A stretch of DNA of 64,000 nt from Gordius sp. MW1 (taxonomy: Eukaryota; Nematomorpha; Gordioida; Gordea; Gordiidae), in NCBI GenBank assembly GCA_964036665.1, contig OZ038528.1, positions 2,486,501-2,550,500 on the forward strand. Direction: 5' to 3'. Under the pieces are notes generated by a model. It saw nothing but the letters and a program-made list of their open reading frames with translations, ran no database searches and had not been told where the DNA came from. Below are positions 55,901 through 64,000 of the stretch, one piece after another. Each line of letters opens with the position of its first letter. Within the stretch, counting starts at the first letter, position 1. Made by a program: the position numbers and the translations under genes.

Positions 55901-57383
55901 CACGTAGCCAAGGGGGCAGAAAGCTGGAATTTTCCACCCCCTTGACCAAAATTTTAAAAAAATTCGATTAATAAAATTAGGTAAATGGGTTAAAATATTA
56001 TAGTTTAGTTGCATAAAAGCTTTTGAGACACTTATAGAAGTAATTTCCAAAGCTGCTTATATAGCGCCTTGAAGTTTCGCATATATTGTACGCGAAGTTT
56101 ATTTTTGTTATATTATAAATAAAAGTGTCGAATTTTTTTTTGAATTTTTCTTCCCCTTGAGAAAATTTTAGCTACGCGCCTGCATGTTAGGGTTTTTAAT
56201 ATTGTTGTAGCTAATTTTTAAATGATGGGTTTGTTAACCCTCTAAAAAAGTACTACATTTTAATAACTAATCTCTCTATAAAGGTTGTCAAAAATTATAT
56301 TTTTGATACCTAAACTGGTCAAATTCATAATATTAAGAATAAGTTGTTTGTAACACTTGCATATGGAGGGGGTTGGTTTACGGGTAGAACCCCTCCCATG
56401 ATTTTCAATTTATATAATTTTTATATTGTATATTTAATAAAAATAAATTTTTGTTGGAATTTTACTTTTAATATTTAATTAGTTTTACGCTATTGTCACT
56501 CTGAACTTTTAGGGGAAAAAAAACAATTTTGATCCAAAACATTAGTTACAAAAAAAATTTGACCTTGAAAATTTTATAATCCCCCCCCCCTTTGAGTAAA
56601 TCCAGTTTTACTTATGACACTTTTACATGTAAGCAAACACTGTAATAGTAAGAGTTAAAATAGGTTGGCACTAATATTTGAACTTTATTAATTAATCAAA
56701 AGGGCATGGGCGTACGCAGGAGGGGGGGGGGGGCGCTGCCCCCCCCCTAATTTAAAAAAAAAATTTAAACCCTAACATTAAAAAAAATTTTGTTTTGCCC
56801 TCCCCCCCTTTAATTAGCCGGAGGGGGGCAGCTGGACCCCCTGCCCCCCGCACACTGCTTAATTAGGGTAGTTGCGTTTGTCTCAGGAAAATTTGGATTT
56901 GGATAGGCGAGACCTTTTTTTTTGCTCTCAGGAAAATTTTTGGATGTCGAGACTTTTTTTTTTTGCTCTCAGGAAAATTTTAATCCCCCCCCCTCTAATT
57001 CAAAACCTGCGTACGCCTATGCAAAAGGGTTAAAAAAAATGTCTTCCTAACAATATTTTACTCAAGTATTGTGTTCAAACTTGCCTATACATACTTTTTA
57101 TATCACATTTTTCTGAAACAAATTATAACAATATTTTATACATAATAATCAATAAGGTTATCACTCGTTGGATCAATATATGTCCTACAATATGCCTCCA
57201 AGGCTTTTACATTATTTACCAAATAGCAAAGAAAAAATGATATCTAAACTAGCACAGCAAATAGATCTAAGTCGATCACTTTCACATGGCAACATAATTG
57301 ATTTTAACCTATATGATGAAGCTTTGTCAAACATTGAAAATAAACATTTGTACTTAAATAACAATAAGATGTGCTCAACTTAA
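49971..57383 (+). CDS. BSCL2: Seipin (BSCL2 homologue), seven exons, complete
   Basis: Exons 49971-50164, 50705-50780, 52773-52916, 54299-54433, 54791-54888, 55176-55705 and 57157-57383 join in phase at GT-AG sites to a 467-aa protein; human isoforms are 398-462 aa. An in-frame TAA sits directly before the ATG, fixing the start. Residues ~24-46 are the first membrane segment, followed by WLSIFSYGCFYYIYMPVDSH. SYPNANISLT follows, with an N-glycosylation sequon (NIS). The lumenal core has VLEMELPDSPNNRELGMFM, EMYTSYLKIHAQYRGLRY and a second membrane segment (~223-246, SALYGVCSNAAFLSLIAML). The cytosolic tail is polar. Seipin forms ER rings at lipid-droplet formation sites. A 55734 stop is only reached by reading through intron 6, whose donor (GTGAGT) is strong. 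Introns contain a tRNA and many MITEs. Tail-to-tail with PIGF, 149 bp between stops. Confidence 0.95.
50600..50671 (+). tRNA. tRNA-Thr (TGT) inside seipin intron 1
   Basis: The 72-nt cloverleaf starts GCCTCTTTAGCTCAGTGGC. Acceptor GCCTCTT pairs with AGGAGGC (one G-U). The anticodon arm CTGGT/ACCAG has loop CTTGTAA, anticodon TGT. The T arm is GGGAG-TTCAATC-CTCTC, discriminator A. Both internal promoter boxes are present and a T-run follows immediately at 50673, suitable as a Pol III terminator and also part of the polypyrimidine tract before exon 2 (50705). Same strand as the host gene. Confidence 0.95.
51020..51185. mobile_element. hAT-type MITE in seipin intron 2
   Basis: CATGGGCGTAGCCAGGGGT / CTGGCTATGTCCATG ends; target duplication 6/8. 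Confidence 0.82.
51372..51540. mobile_element. hAT-type MITE in seipin intron 2
   Basis: CATGGGCGTAGCCAGCATTG / TTGGCTACGCCCATG; target duplication not evident. Confidence 0.85.
51725..51885. mobile_element. hAT-type MITE in seipin intron 2
   Basis: TCCACGTAGCCAGGATTGG / CTGGCTACGCCCATG; left end slightly eroded. A further short piece (AACGTAGCCAGGATTTAA) starts at ~51905. Confidence 0.8.
52327..52465. mobile_element. hAT-type MITE in seipin intron 2, right end lost
   Basis: CATGGGCGTAACCAGCATTC start; interior intact to GGCAGCCGCCCCCCCC, then the family sequence stops. Confidence 0.78.
53010..53650. repeat. Interspersed repeat in seipin intron 3, relative of 24422-24797
   Basis: Outer inverted motif AGATAGACTGCTCAT (left ~53031, split by the MITE at 53044) and GATGAGCAGTCTATCTA (right ~53634). 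The interior is shared with 24422-24797. Confidence 0.6.
53044..53218. mobile_element. Mutator-type foldback MITE, 175 bp
   Basis: Inverted arms of ~70 bp (CAACTCGCCGAAAACAATCT, AATGTCCCCCAGCTAAAAAA). A perfect 9-bp target duplication AGACTGCTC at 53035-53043 and 53219-53227. It has inserted into the terminal repeat of the element around it. Confidence 0.92.
53990..54175. repeat. Interspersed repeat shared with 17260-17440
   Basis: See 17260-17440. It is followed directly by the right end of a TAGTGTTGTAAAAACGG-family MITE (GCCGGTTTTACAACACTA, ends ~54195). Confidence 0.6.
55757..55892. mobile_element. hAT-type MITE with truncated left end, seipin intron 6
   Basis: Interior TTTTGCCCCTCCCTAAATCA and an intact right end GATGGCTACGCCCATG. 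Confidence 0.8.
55897..56182. mobile_element. MITE, CAGGCGCGTAGCC family
   Basis: CAGGCACGTAGCCAAGGGGG / AGCTACGCGCCTG ends and a perfect 8-bp target duplication CATGTTAG (55889-55896, 56183-56190). The target includes the terminal CATG of the neighbouring MITE. Confidence 0.9.
56360..56640. repeat. Repeat related to 29023-29260, reversed
   Basis: GAACCCCTCCCATGATTTTC, TTTTTATATTGTATATTTAA and TTGTTGGAATTTTACTTTTA blocks match the other copy in reverse. No ends defined. Confidence 0.5.
56705..57021. mobile_element. hAT-type MITE with an expanded interior, seipin intron 6
   Basis: CATGGGCGTACGCAGGAGGG / CCTGCGTACGCCTATG and a perfect target duplication CAAAAGGG. The interior has three copies of a ~36-bp unit containing TTTTTTTGCTCTCAGGAAAA (56880-56990), absent from the other copies. 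Confidence 0.9.
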
Positions 57384-57532
57384 CATTAAATGTGTAAATT
57401 ATTTATTGTATTGTTGTTGTTATATTAATTGACATTGTTTTAATTGTACATGCTTACGCGTATTATATATTTATATTAATAATGACAATAGCTTAGTTAA
57501 TAAATAGTATACAAATGTTGTGAATATAGTAG

Positions 57533-58117
57533 TCAAACAAATTTTTTTATATTTCTCGTTTTAATAGAAGCACTATTAAGTTTTGGAGTTTTTAGGGAAT
57601 AAAAAGTACAATTCATTAAACAACCCAGCACAATTCCAAAAACACTACCAACATAACATGGAATTGGAAAAACCTAAATTTATATATTAGAAATATATAT
57701 TAAACAATTACCTGCCAAGGTCTGTCCCAATCTAAAGGTATCACAAAACATCCTAACCAAGCACCAATGATGGCATATATGCTAATATCATGCAATAATT
57801 TGTCTATTGGAGTTTCAAAGCTGCCACTTTTATATAAATTATCATAAATATTACTTTTTATTTATAAATATACAGGTGTTTGTATCGATTCCATATTTAA
57901 GCAGATGAGGTAATATTACAACTGTGTTTAAATACACACTAAAACATAAAGTTTTAATTTTATCACTAAAACATTTATATGGAAATTAATTTATATACTT
58001 TATAAGTGGTGCTCCAAATAATACACAGATAATATAAATAAAAAATATTGAAAAAATAATAAAAGTTATAGCTTTACCAACTTTTAAAATTGAAGTTGTG
58101 AATTCACACATGCGAGC
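57533..58117 (-). CDS. PIGF: PIGF-like GPI-anchor biosynthesis protein, C-terminal exons
   Basis: Minus-strand exons: 58117-57999 (FTTSILKVGKAITFIIFS ... CVLFGAPLI), 57965-57874 (TLCFSVYLNTVVILPHLLKY), ~57853-57712 (IGAWLGCFVIPLDWDRPWQ) and 57673-57533 (VFPIPCYVGSVFGIVLGCLM ... stop). GAPLI, GAWLG..PIPLDWDRPWQ and the glycine-rich last helix are PIGF hallmarks. PIGF pairs with PIGO and PIGG to stabilise the ethanolamine-phosphate transferases of the ER GPI pathway. The gap between exons 2 and 3 is only 20 nt (57873-57854) and leaves a one-base phase conflict, so the gene is either mis-sequenced, mutated, or spliced unusually there. N-terminal exons upstream are not resolved; GTQALVPSSLLSNTL near 58300 is a weak candidate. 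Confidence 0.88.
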
Positions 58118-60270
58118 CTGCTAAAAGCATCTGGTCAACCTAGCAGAGCTTTTAAAATATGCTAACTCCTAAACATTAATAAGTAGAAAATTAATGATAC
58201 TTATACATTACGTTTTAAATTAGTCAAATTTATAGTTAAAAGAAGACCAAAGTGTTAGAAAGCAATGATGATGGTACTAATGCTTGTGTTCCTGCTTTTT
58301 TATTAAATTGTCCAACCTTTTAAAATTTTGTTTCTAATTATGCCTAATCGACTCATATAGGAAGGAGAAAAAGGGATTAGAGACAGTTACTATCTCTTTC
58401 GATTTCCGAAATTTTAAATAAATTAGAAAATATAATTTTACAATTTGATTAATTTACTATCTATACATTTTTTATTTTTTTTTAATTTAGAATGCTTTTA
58501 TTAGCTAAAATAAAATCTACATGAACGATTACAAATAATATAAATAAAGATTATTCATCAGAAGACAGAGGCCATGTGTCAGAAAAATTCATAATCATAT
58601 TACTTTAAAACGATTTCTTGGCGTAAGATAAAGCCAAGTGAAGTGAGTATATGGCTTTGAGGTATCTCTTTCCTATCAATTTAAAAAATGTCAATGCTTT
58701 CTAGCTAAAAATGGCTTAACAGGAAGCTACTATTAAAATAAAAATTTTAGAAGTTAAATTGTTTTAAAATCTTCGGCAGAAGATCGTGGGTTAAGATTGT
58801 TAATAGAGGGCGCAAAAACATCAACGCAGGTGAAGTTTCATCAGATTAAACAAGCTCCGTCTGGACGCATCCCACTTTCTAGAGGGATCGTATGGTTCAT
58901 GTCGGTTTTTTCTAAATTCTACTGAATCTCGAAATTATCGTTTTGGCGAATAAGCCAATATTTATTAAACTTGTGGGTGATGATCCCACGTATCTACAGT
59001 TTTTGTAGTGATATCATGGGCTGGGTTGAACTATGGGGGGCAATACTGATTTAGGGAGGGTCGAAATGATAACTTTTTGAAGAGGGGGACAGCCGCCCCT
59101 CCTTGCCTCCTCCTGGCTACGCTCATGAGTGATATACTTTGGAAATGCTTATACCTAGTTGGAGGGCTATTGCATAAGAAACTTCTGGCAGCCATTCGTG
59201 AACAGAGTCGGTTATAAGTAACCTGGGATTGAAATGCTGCACAATATCACAACTCATATAAGGGACGGAGTGTGTTATATACTGGCATCCCAATCTCGTA
59301 GTTTGGACGACTCTGGTATACAAGTTCCAAACATAGAGAGGTCTATTTAAAGACTAGATCTTTAATGGAGTGAAAAGGCGAGATAAAAGCCATGAGAGAT
59401 AGCAATTAGACACCTAATTTCTAAGCCCCCAAATTTAGCTGGAAAAGTTGCTTACAACCAGCTGATACTATCGAAAGGTGGATTCAAAAAAAATTCCTGG
59501 AAGATCTTTTATTGTGTTCATAATATTTTTATATAAAAAGCGACACTGATATAATAGATTGCTAAATTTTGGATGTTAAAAAAGTTTTTTTTACCATAAA
59601 AAAAGCATGAATCTTAATTTAAAAGTGCTTATTCATATAAATATGTAATTTAAAGCGCAATTCCATTGAAGGGTAAAGGAATATAGCCATTGACTATAAA
59701 ATTGTCGTTTGTCATTCCCTAGAATCATATTTTAAGCTGGATTTTTTCCTATTAAGCGCAACGCACATTAATCTTAATTTTATAGGCGAAACCTATAATG
59801 AAATAACATTAATCCTAAAAATTTCTAAAATGTTCTCTACGTTTAAATACATCAAAACTTGCTAATTTTATATTAATTTATATCAAGAAGCAGAAATTTT
59901 CCCTTGTAAAACTACTTTTACAAAATCTAAAAATTTAAACAATAGTAAATTTTATGGTGCAAAAACTAATTGCTTAAAACTCTCTTACATTGAAATTTAA
60001 TAAAAATTTATATTTTATAGTTTCGTCTTTAAATTTTAACCCCAAGTATGCCCCTGAGAAATTATATTGGTAAATTATAGTTCAAATTACACGTTTACAC
60101 ATAAAATAATTCATCTATAAATGGTATTTGCAAAATTTCACAGCCCTACAATTGAGAAGCATTTAATAAAAGTATATTTGATCCAATATGGGATCAAAAA
60201 CCTCCTCCTAAGATTCATGAATATCATCCTTACTTGAGCTATTGTAAACTCGTCAATTTTTCGATTAAGA
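58118..60270. other. PIGF upstream region and spacer
   Basis: The first PIGF exon(s) and promoter should lie here but were not placed. 59123-59330 (minus) has a frame with DSVHEWLPEVSYAIALQLGI, vaguely like the LINE tail at 6541-7215. The remainder is AT-rich. Confidence 0.4.
59030..59127. mobile_element. Truncated hAT-type MITE
   Basis: GGGGGGCAATACTGATTTAG interior and right end CTGGCTACGCTCATG; left end missing. Confidence 0.72.
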
Positions 60271-61203
60271 TTATGTTATTGTTATGTTATATATGTGTTA
60301 TATACGTGTGAGGTTATATATGATGTTATATATGTGTTGGATATCAGATTATTTGATTGATATAATTATAGTATTGAATATTGTAAGCCAAAAGCCGAGT
60401 TGGCAAGATAATCAGATGTGATAATTTGCATAACACGGAGATGTTGATTTTTTGTTTTGATTAATAAATGGATCCATTCTTAGTTTAGTATCATTATTCC
60501 AGTTTTATTATCATTCTTATTTAGTTTAATATTTTAGTAGATTATTAGTACAATAACAACTTGGCTATCCTGAACAAATGATCATACCATGCAACAAGCT
60601 TTTTCTAATATGCAAATTTACAACATGCGATTACAAAAAGAAAAAGACAGGCCACCATATCACGTGATTCTTCCTTCAGATACGTCTATTCGTTACATTA
60701 TATACAAAATGGCGGTTCTCCTATTAATACACGCATGGAAAAGGTTACTGATCATCACAGATTATATGAACATTTATATTCCTATATTTGTTATTTTATC
60801 ATTTGTTTTAACAATCTGATTTCATTAATAGGTTTTTTGAATTCCCTGTTGTCATATATGTCATATATATGAGTTTGGGGAAAGAGTCGTTGAAGACTAG
60901 CAATCAGAGGCATGGGGATAATTACCAGATGCTGGACGATAGTAAGCGGGGAACAAAGGAAATATAACAACTGGCGCAGTAACGTAAAAGACTCGAGGGA
61001 TAATAACAACTGGCGCAAGACATAGAAAGGAAGAGATTTGTACAGAGACAAAGGAGTTAAAATCATCGAATATAATCATTAATTAATTTCCCTACAAACG
61101 ATATACTATTTTTGTATTATGTGAACAACGCAATTTGAATTTGATTTGTATTGGAGTTTGAATAAAGGGAATAGTTCATAAATATATTTGGAGATATAAT
61201 ATT

Positions 61204-61215
61204 GGCGCCCAACGT
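61204..61215 (+). promoter_or_regulatory. Putative primer-binding site, tRNA-Lys type
   Basis: TGGCGCCCAACG matches the 3' end complement of tRNA-Lys(1,2) used by many LTR elements. It follows a likely LTR end and precedes the coding remnants. Confidence 0.6.
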
Positions 61216-61246
61216 AAGTTGAACCCCCCCTAACCACTGTTGATAT

Positions 61247-61645
61247 TTGGAATATTCTAAGACACAAATTTGGTCAAAAGTGGGAAAGAAGTATAATAAC
61301 GCGGCAATTTGGGACAAGTGTGATTATTCGGTGACCTCAAATGTGGGAAAAAAGTATAATAACTCGGCAAATTGGGACAAGTGTGATTATTCGGTGACCT
61401 CAAAAGTGGGAAAGAATTATAATAACGCGGCAATTTGGGACAAGTGTGATTATTCTGTGACCTTCAAATTGGAAAAGTTGTTACTCAGTCGAGGAAACGA
61501 GTTACGATTAGGTAATTGTATGATAAAAATTGTGAGTGTTGTAATAATAATTATTGTATATATATATTGGGGTGAAATTAAAAGAAGATTGTGTAAAATA
61601 TTATTAAGCATTATCATTAGATTTCTCATCAACAATGTATATTAA
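61247..61645 (+). CDS. ORF with three 21-aa tandem repeats, LTR element leader
   Basis: 132 codons open. From ~61280 a 63-bp unit is repeated three times in register, giving VGKKYNNAAIWDKCDYSVTS-type repeats, followed by a hydrophobic segment (IVSVVIIIIVYIYWGEIKR). No known family. It may be leader sequence rather than a gene, though the unit length is a multiple of three and no stop occurs in the repeats. Confidence 0.4.
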   Translation: MEYSKTQIWSKVGKKYNNAAIWDKCDYSVTSNVGKKYNNSANWDKCDYSVTSKVGKNYNNAAIWDKCDYSVTFKLEKLLLSRGNELRLGNCMIKIVSVVIIIIVYIYWGEIKRRLCKILLSIIIRFLINNVY

Positions 61646-61718
61646 GCGGGAATATGTGTTTGTATATTTAATTGTTTTTTGTGTAGGGTTTTTATTTAAT
61701 GTATGCATATCTTGTATT

Positions 61719-61912
61719 ATGGCTGGTTTTAAAAAATGTGCAACGTGTGAAGGGCGAAAGCTGGGTAATAGCAACAATTTAAAATGATACAAATGTAGGG
61801 AGTTAGGGCATGGAATGAGGTCATGTCCGAGAGTTAACCAAGAACTTATATGTTTTATTTGTCGCGGAGAAGGGCATAGGTCGAGAGAATGCCCTAGGCG
61901 CGTTGGGGCATG
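61719..61912 (+). pseudogene. Nucleocapsid-like zinc-knuckle segment
   Basis: After MAGFKKCATCEGRKLGNSNN the frame meets TGA exactly where the first Cys of knuckle 1 should be ([stop]YKCRELGHGMRSC). It then continues to knuckle 2, CFICRGEGHRSREC, both of CCHC spacing Cx2Cx4Hx4C. A Cys codon to TGA change is the simplest reading. Confidence 0.65.
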
Positions 61913-62362
61913 ACTAAAGGAAGGGGGAACTATATTTTTGCATGTTGTTAATTGGTTTTTTATTTTGTATATAAAACTATATAAATTAGTACTTGTTAAT
62001 ATTATAAAAGTAGTAGTTCTTTATATTTCATGTATGTATTGCTTATTACGTGGGCTAGTGCAAACTTATTTTTATTTAATTGGATTAGAATTAAACTTGT
62101 ATTATTTTATATGGCGCATTAGCCTTAAATGTTCGAGAAAAACAGTAAGGGCGACGTGTTTATTTAAAATGGGGTACGGCTTAATAGAAGGGACGTGGGA
62201 ATGGATCGATACATGGTCGAAGGAATTTAACTGGGGGGCTTTGGTGAGGAAGGGGGATGTTGAGAAATTAAGATTATGCGTGAATTTTCGGTTAACTCTT
62301 GACCAGTGCGTAAGATGTTAAGTATTCCCGGCTCCGGTTTAAGGAAATTGTAGCACAGTTGG

Positions 62363-62668
62363 GTGGCTGTCGATGGTATTCGAAGATCGATTTGGGCCAG
62401 TGCTTATGTACAATTGCCTGTTTCCGGGAGGACCAGTGGTTATTTAACCATCGACACATACAAAGGGTTATTTGCTTATCTTCGGCTGCCATTTGGGCTC
62501 AGTGGGTCGGAGGCAATAAACAAGTGCAAAAAAGGGGAGCATGTGGAGATGAGGGTATTTATTGCTAAAGTCAAATGGACCCCAAGGATAGTGCGGAAAG
62601 CTGATAATTGCAAGATGTGGATAAGACATGTTTGGACAGGACTGAAGATTTTACTTAATATAGCTTAG
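62363..62668 (+). pseudogene. Ty3/gypsy-like reverse transcriptase fragment
   Basis: ASAYVQLPVSGRTSGYLTID then GLFAYLRLPFGLSGSEAIN matches the Ty3 RT stretch DLxSAYxQIPVxxxxxxxTAFxTxxGLFxFxRLPFGLxxAPA. The YxDD region and everything downstream are missing. Confidence 0.7.
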
Positions 62669-62748
62669 TCTTTGTATACCATGTCGACACTATTGTATTA
62701 TATATATGTTACATGTTATTCTAAATTTATTATACTATAATCATGGAT

Positions 62749-62819
62749 AAAAAAAAAAAATAAAGTATAAAAAAAAAAAAAAAATAAAGTATAGAAAAAA
62801 AAAATAAAAAAAAAAAAAC
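62749..62819 (+). repeat. A-rich tandem tract
   Basis: Runs of A with repeated AATAAAGTATA units, about 70 bp. Confidence 0.85.
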
Positions 62820-63169
62820 GGGGAGAGAAAGTGGAGAAATTGTATTTCTCATGTTTGTTTTGGAAATTGGTTGTATATGTGGATAAAGTGTATTATGGAT
62901 AAAGTGTATTAAGTTTTGTATTGTATTGTATATCTGTGAAATTGTATTGCGTTTGCGAAATTAAGTGTGTATGTGCTTTGGAATATAAAATGGTATTGTA
63001 TATCTCTGATTTTGGTGTATTTATCTATAGAATGTTTTTAACCGTTATATGTTGTAATTATATATATTTTATATTTTTATTATGTTTTAAATAATTGTAT
63101 TCCACTTATGTTTAAACCCCCTTCCTCAAAAAAAAAAAATTAAATCAAATATAGAAGGGGAGGTGAGGT

Positions 63170-64000
63170 ATTGTTGCGATGTTATATATGTACGCTTATA
63201 TTTGGGACGTGTTGTAAGTCCCCAGTTTTGTATGTACGTGTGGAGGTACTATTTCGATTTTATATTGGCATTCTCGTAATTAGTTACAAAAAGGGGTTAG
63301 TATCATTGTATCACCAGTTGTATATATGGATGGATGCTAGCATTTCCGTTTTATATAACTTGTCTCATATTTTTATTCACATAATTTTTATTGTATATTT
63401 GTATTCACATAATTTTTATTGTATATTCTTACTCTGTTTATATATTTATATCACATCGTTCGTGTGGATGTAGCTGTGTTGTCGATGTAAACCGTTAAAG
63501 ATTTATAACGGTGGATGTGAGATAGCGTTGCTAGGTCGCGATTTGTTTCACATAATATGTATTTATATTCTTATATTGTACTTTATTGTCTCATATTTTT
63601 AGTGGATGTGTATATACCCTTATTGTTTATATATGTCTATCTCATCGTTCGTGTAACGGTAGTGAGTTATTGAGGGAAGTCGTCTAAAGGTGTATGAAGT
63701 CAAATGTAAAATATCGCAGTTGTCGCGCTATTTTTATTACGGAAATTGTGAGTATCGCTATTTTTATAACGGAAAGTATGAGTGTAAAATTATAATGATG
63801 TGATAATATTGTATCTTTTTATATCGCGCACCATTATTCAAATAGATGTATTTATGAGGGTGCCGTGAAAGGGAGGCATCAGGGTGAAGGGTAGGCGCGT
63901 ATGTTATATGTATCGATACGTTGATGTGATGAGATTGTGAGGGAACACTAAAAAATAACGGTAGGAGAGGTGTCAGCGAATAGAAGGGGCGATAAATGTC
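63170..64000. other. AT-rich sequence with short repeats, possible 3' LTR
   Basis: TCACATAATTTTTATTGTAT occurs twice near 63380-63430; TATCACATCGTTCGTGTGG and CTCATCGTTCGTGTAACGG recur; CGCTATTTTTAT(T/A)ACGGAAA occurs twice near 63730-63775. No gene seen. Confidence 0.4.

Larger units (their letters stand above)
60276..64000 (+). mobile_element. Decayed LTR retroelement (Ty3-like), incomplete
   Basis: A primer-binding-site-like TGGCGCCCAACG at ~61204 (tRNA-Lys type) is followed by a repeat-bearing ORF, a two-knuckle nucleocapsid-like segment and a Ty3/gypsy RT fragment. A purine-rich tract (GAAGGGGAGGTGAGG, ~63155) precedes TGTTGCGATGTTATATATG at ~63174, which resembles TGTTATGTTATATATG at ~60276, so these may be LTR starts. 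The two presumed LTRs do not match further on, so the boundaries are tentative. Confidence 0.55.

Noticed and set aside
60276..61202. Confident 5' LTR matching a 3' LTR at ~63174
   Set aside because: Only the first ~20 bases look alike; the remainder does not align, so LTR pairing is left tentative.
61247..61645. Host membrane-protein gene
   Set aside because: Its position right after a primer-binding-site-like motif and before zinc knuckles fits an LTR element better.

Overview
The window is eukaryotic nuclear DNA from an animal. It is AT-rich, has intron-split genes with GT-AG junctions, two nuclear-type tRNA genes, and a very heavy load of DNA transposons and retroelements. No species can be named from the sequence. 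The gene set (ARV1, a PLEKHD1-like gene, RTRAF, seipin, PIGF) is ordinary metazoan, and the mix of Penelope, RTE LINE, hAT and Mutator-like elements suits an invertebrate.

Layout. 1-7.5 kb is retroelement debris: the 5' end of an RTE LINE (minus), a Penelope-like element with reverse transcriptase and GIY-YIG endonuclease (1067-3588), a tRNA-Pro, and two LINE fragments. 7.5-11.2 kb holds a hAT element (7488-9105), a Mutator-like element with a SWIM zinc finger (9212-10847) and a foldback MITE. 11.5-23.6 kb is a gene island: ARV1 (+, six exons), a PLEKHD1 homologue (-, eleven exons recovered) convergent with it, and an unrecognised membrane/coiled-coil gene (+). 23.6-33 kb is a repeat field. 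33.1-38.9 kb is a giant imperfect inverted repeat carrying two decayed coding segments in each arm. 39.6-48.2 kb contains an RTE fragment, RTRAF (+, 41966-42990) and several hAT elements, one nested in another. 49.97-58.1 kb is a second island: seipin (+, seven exons, with a tRNA-Thr inside intron 1) tail-to-tail with PIGF (-). 60-64 kb is a decayed LTR retroelement with a Lys-type primer-binding site, zinc knuckles and a Ty3-like RT fragment.

The gene models were built by hand. Exons were translated, joined at GT-AG sites, and checked for phase and for similarity to remembered family signatures. ARV1, PLEKHD1-like and seipin join with consistent phase throughout. PIGF and RTRAF each contain one unresolved one-base phase conflict next to an implausibly short 19-20 nt gap. 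Three of the genes (ARV1, seipin, PIGF) act in ER lipid or GPI-anchor metabolism; this may be coincidence.

Most non-genic sequence is explained by a few transposon families. Many copies are delimited by target-site duplications visible in the sequence: 8 bp for hAT-type, 9-10 bp for Mutator-type. The least explained structure is the 33.1-38.9 kb palindrome.
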